Source: a virus
Length of the DNA stretch: 64,000 nucleotides
Strand: one strand, 5' to 3'
IMG/VR virus record: IMGVR_UViG_3300032213_001373
Span: 1 to 64,000 of that record
This document shows positions 63,079 to 64,000 of the stretch, piece by piece. Each line of letters opens with the position of its first letter. Position 1 is the first letter of the stretch. The position numbers were made by a program, and so were the translations under genes. The notes beneath the pieces are model-generated. The model did not search any database. It saw only the letters and a program-made list of their open reading frames with translations, and was not told the DNA's origin.

Positions 63079-63342
63079 CTAGCGGGGTAAAACTCGATCA
63101 GGCAAATTGGTCTTGGCTGGGGCGGAAAGCTGCTCCACCAGGATAGACAAAACTAGGCCGCCAAAGGTCGCTGCAAGGCCGTAGACGGGCAAATAGGAGA
63201 GTTTAGTATCCAGGGTTAGGCAGAACCCTAAAGCGGCTACAAGGCCCAGCAAACCCCGCCATTTACCAAGCTGGATTATTAAACCTTCTACAGCCGTAAG
63301 AATGCAGGCAGTAGCCATAGATGCTATGAGTACTGTGGTCAT
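63079..63342 (-). CDS. Membrane protein, holin-like
   Basis: 87 residues with an N-terminal span MTTVLIASMATACILTAVEG, a short charged loop, then WRGLLGLVAALGFCLTLDTK and LPVYGLAATFGGLVLSILVE spans. The tail is hydrophilic. Three-span small proteins of this design are common as holins or superinfection-exclusion factors. It precedes the replication initiator gene on the same strand. Confidence 0.6.
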   Translation of the reverse strand: MTTVLIASMATACILTAVEGLIIQLGKWRGLLGLVAALGFCLTLDTKLSYLPVYGLAATFGGLVLSILVEQLSAPAKTNLPDRVLPR

Positions 63343-63350
63343 GTTGCCCC

Positions 63351-64000
63351 CTATTGCCTGAAGACTACCCGATCTAGGTAGAATACTCTACCAGATCCTA
63401 GAGCATCAGGAGTCGCCTCAACATATAGTTGAGCGGTCTTTGCTCCAGAAATTTCTGACTTAGGAGCGTAGGTTGCAAAGTATGCCCAACGATCCGTGTG
63501 AACGATTCTAGCAGAATAACTTTTTTGAATAATTAAAACATCAGCATCATCATAGAATCTTGCTCTGATTGTGTATTGACCGTAAGCATCCTCATTCTCA
63601 GGCTTTATAGCTGCAGAGATATAGTAACCGGCTAAGAAATCAATCGGAAGTTTATCGGTGTGAACACCAAAGGTTGATGCAGCTGTTGACGTAATGTGAC
63701 CAAAAGCAGCACCATGAGTTGTGTACTCGTCAAACAAAGATCCTCGAGTTACTTCTCTCTCAATTATAGATGAGTCAGCAATCCAACCATCAGTACTTTG
63801 TTCAAAAGATGGGGACAACAAAATTGATGGGGTAAGTTCTGGATATGGAGGTGTGGCAAAGCCAGGCATAATTTCCCAGCTAGATCCGTAGGGCATAACT
63901 AAAGGAAGTGTCTCTGCTAGACGAGCAAGCTTATTTAGATAGTTAGTCCAACGATAGCTTCTTCCTGAAGTTGTAGCAGGAAATTCCCAAGCACAATCCA
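63351..64000 (-). CDS. Tail- or fibre-like protein (5' part outside window)
   Basis: The frame is open to the window edge; residues before the Met at 63896 (GRSYRWTNYLNKLARLAETL) read as normal protein, so that Met is internal. The visible 216 residues are a β-rich module: SILLSPSFEQSTDGWIADSS, FGHITSTAASTFGVHTDKLP and YYISAAIKPENEDAYGQYTI, then VEATPDALGSGRVFYLDRVV. This is the jelly-roll pattern of carbohydrate-binding-like domains (CBM4/9-type) common in tail and fibre proteins. It likely marks the end of the tail gene cluster outside the window. Confidence 0.7.
   Translation of the reverse strand, partial: DCAWEFPATTSGRSYRWTNYLNKLARLAETLPLVMPYGSSWEIMPGFATPPYPELTPSILLSPSFEQSTDGWIADSSIIEREVTRGSLFDEYTTHGAAFGHITSTAASTFGVHTDKLPIDFLAGYYISAAIKPENEDAYGQYTIRARFYDDADVLIIQKSYSARIVHTDRWAYFATYAPKSEISGAKTAQLYVEATPDALGSGRVFYLDRVVFRQ

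Noticed and set aside
1-64000. tRNA genes
   Set aside because: Looked for T-arm and acceptor patterns in the gaps on both strands; none folds as a cloverleaf by eye. A tRNAscan run would be decisive.
1-64000. CRISPR array, insertion sequence or integrase/attachment site
   Set aside because: No spaced repeats of the right size, no transposase or integrase motifs seen.

Overview
This window looks like most of the genome of a tailed double-stranded DNA phage that infects an actinobacterium. The actinobacterial link rests on two WhiB-type iron-sulfur regulators, a DUF4192 protein, a DUF7455-like zinc protein, a proteasome-like Ntn hydrolase and a monomeric B12-type ribonucleotide reductase. By eye the base composition is only moderately G+C (roughly mid-40s percent, not computed). 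That would fit a low-GC actinobacterium such as the freshwater acI/Nanopelagicales group better than Streptomyces or Mycobacterium; this host guess is inference. No integrase, repressor-integrase module, tRNA gene or CRISPR array was seen, so a lytic phage is the simplest reading. Both ends of the window cut through minus-strand structural genes (capsid on the left, a tail-like or adhesin-like protein on the right), so the tail genes probably lie outside.

Layout. (A) 1-6564, minus strand: packaging and head genes in order terminase large subunit, small virion-associated proteins, portal, scaffold, N4-gp56-type major capsid protein. (B) 6565-7363, plus strand: a hairpin-rich leader and a secreted lysozyme/transglycosylase-like protein, closed by a terminator shared with the next block. 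(C) 7362-15326, minus strand: an HNH-like protein, many small basic proteins joined by TAATG overlaps, a 952-residue protein of unknown role, a PASTA/Ig-like virion protein, a proteasome-like hydrolase and a KTSC protein. (D) 15327-28287, plus strand: probably the early/accessory region. It mixes short genes with unusually long, strongly structured non-coding DNA and then carries a MoxR-type AAA+ ATPase next to a large HExxH plus VWA protein, a pyrimidine-dimer-glycosylase-like protein, DUF4192, a YubB/DUF1281-type protein and a HicA-like protein. (E) 28365-40299, minus strand: a very acidic microprotein, class II ribonucleotide reductase, a nucleotidyltransferase-fold protein, a degenerate HAD protein, a J-domain protein, thioredoxin, many small proteins and two holin-like membrane proteins. 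(F) 40396-44472, plus strand: a secreted PA14 protein whose only well-placed start is ATA, small membrane proteins and a CHAP endolysin. (G) 44474-64000, minus strand: replication and recombination (winged-helix initiator, AAA+ loader, DnaB helicase, primase, SNF2-type helicase, family A DNA polymerase, ssDNA-binding-like protein, RecA, two or three PD-(D/E)XK nucleases, dNMP kinase, metallophosphoesterase), two WhiB proteins, Hsp20, SpoVS, and membrane and tail-like proteins.

How the parts fit. Block G builds the replisome and block E supplies nucleotides and redox/chaperone functions. Blocks A and C assemble and fill the head, and blocks B and F release the virions. Block D is the least understood. 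Its ATPase/VWA-protease pair, two copies of a hairpin that differ by compensatory base changes, a long closed RNA fold, a row of three perfect hairpins and a possible two-state RNA switch make it the best place to look for something new. Other points worth checking are the ATA start at 40396, a 12-bp hairpin before the polymerase gene whose loop matches the 16S rRNA 3' tail, and a 13-bp perfect inverted repeat inside the initiator gene that may mark the replication origin.

All function calls come from reading motifs and remembered family patterns; no database search was run. Where a better start than the longest frame was visible (Shine-Dalgarno spacing, stop-start overlap), the shorter gene is reported.
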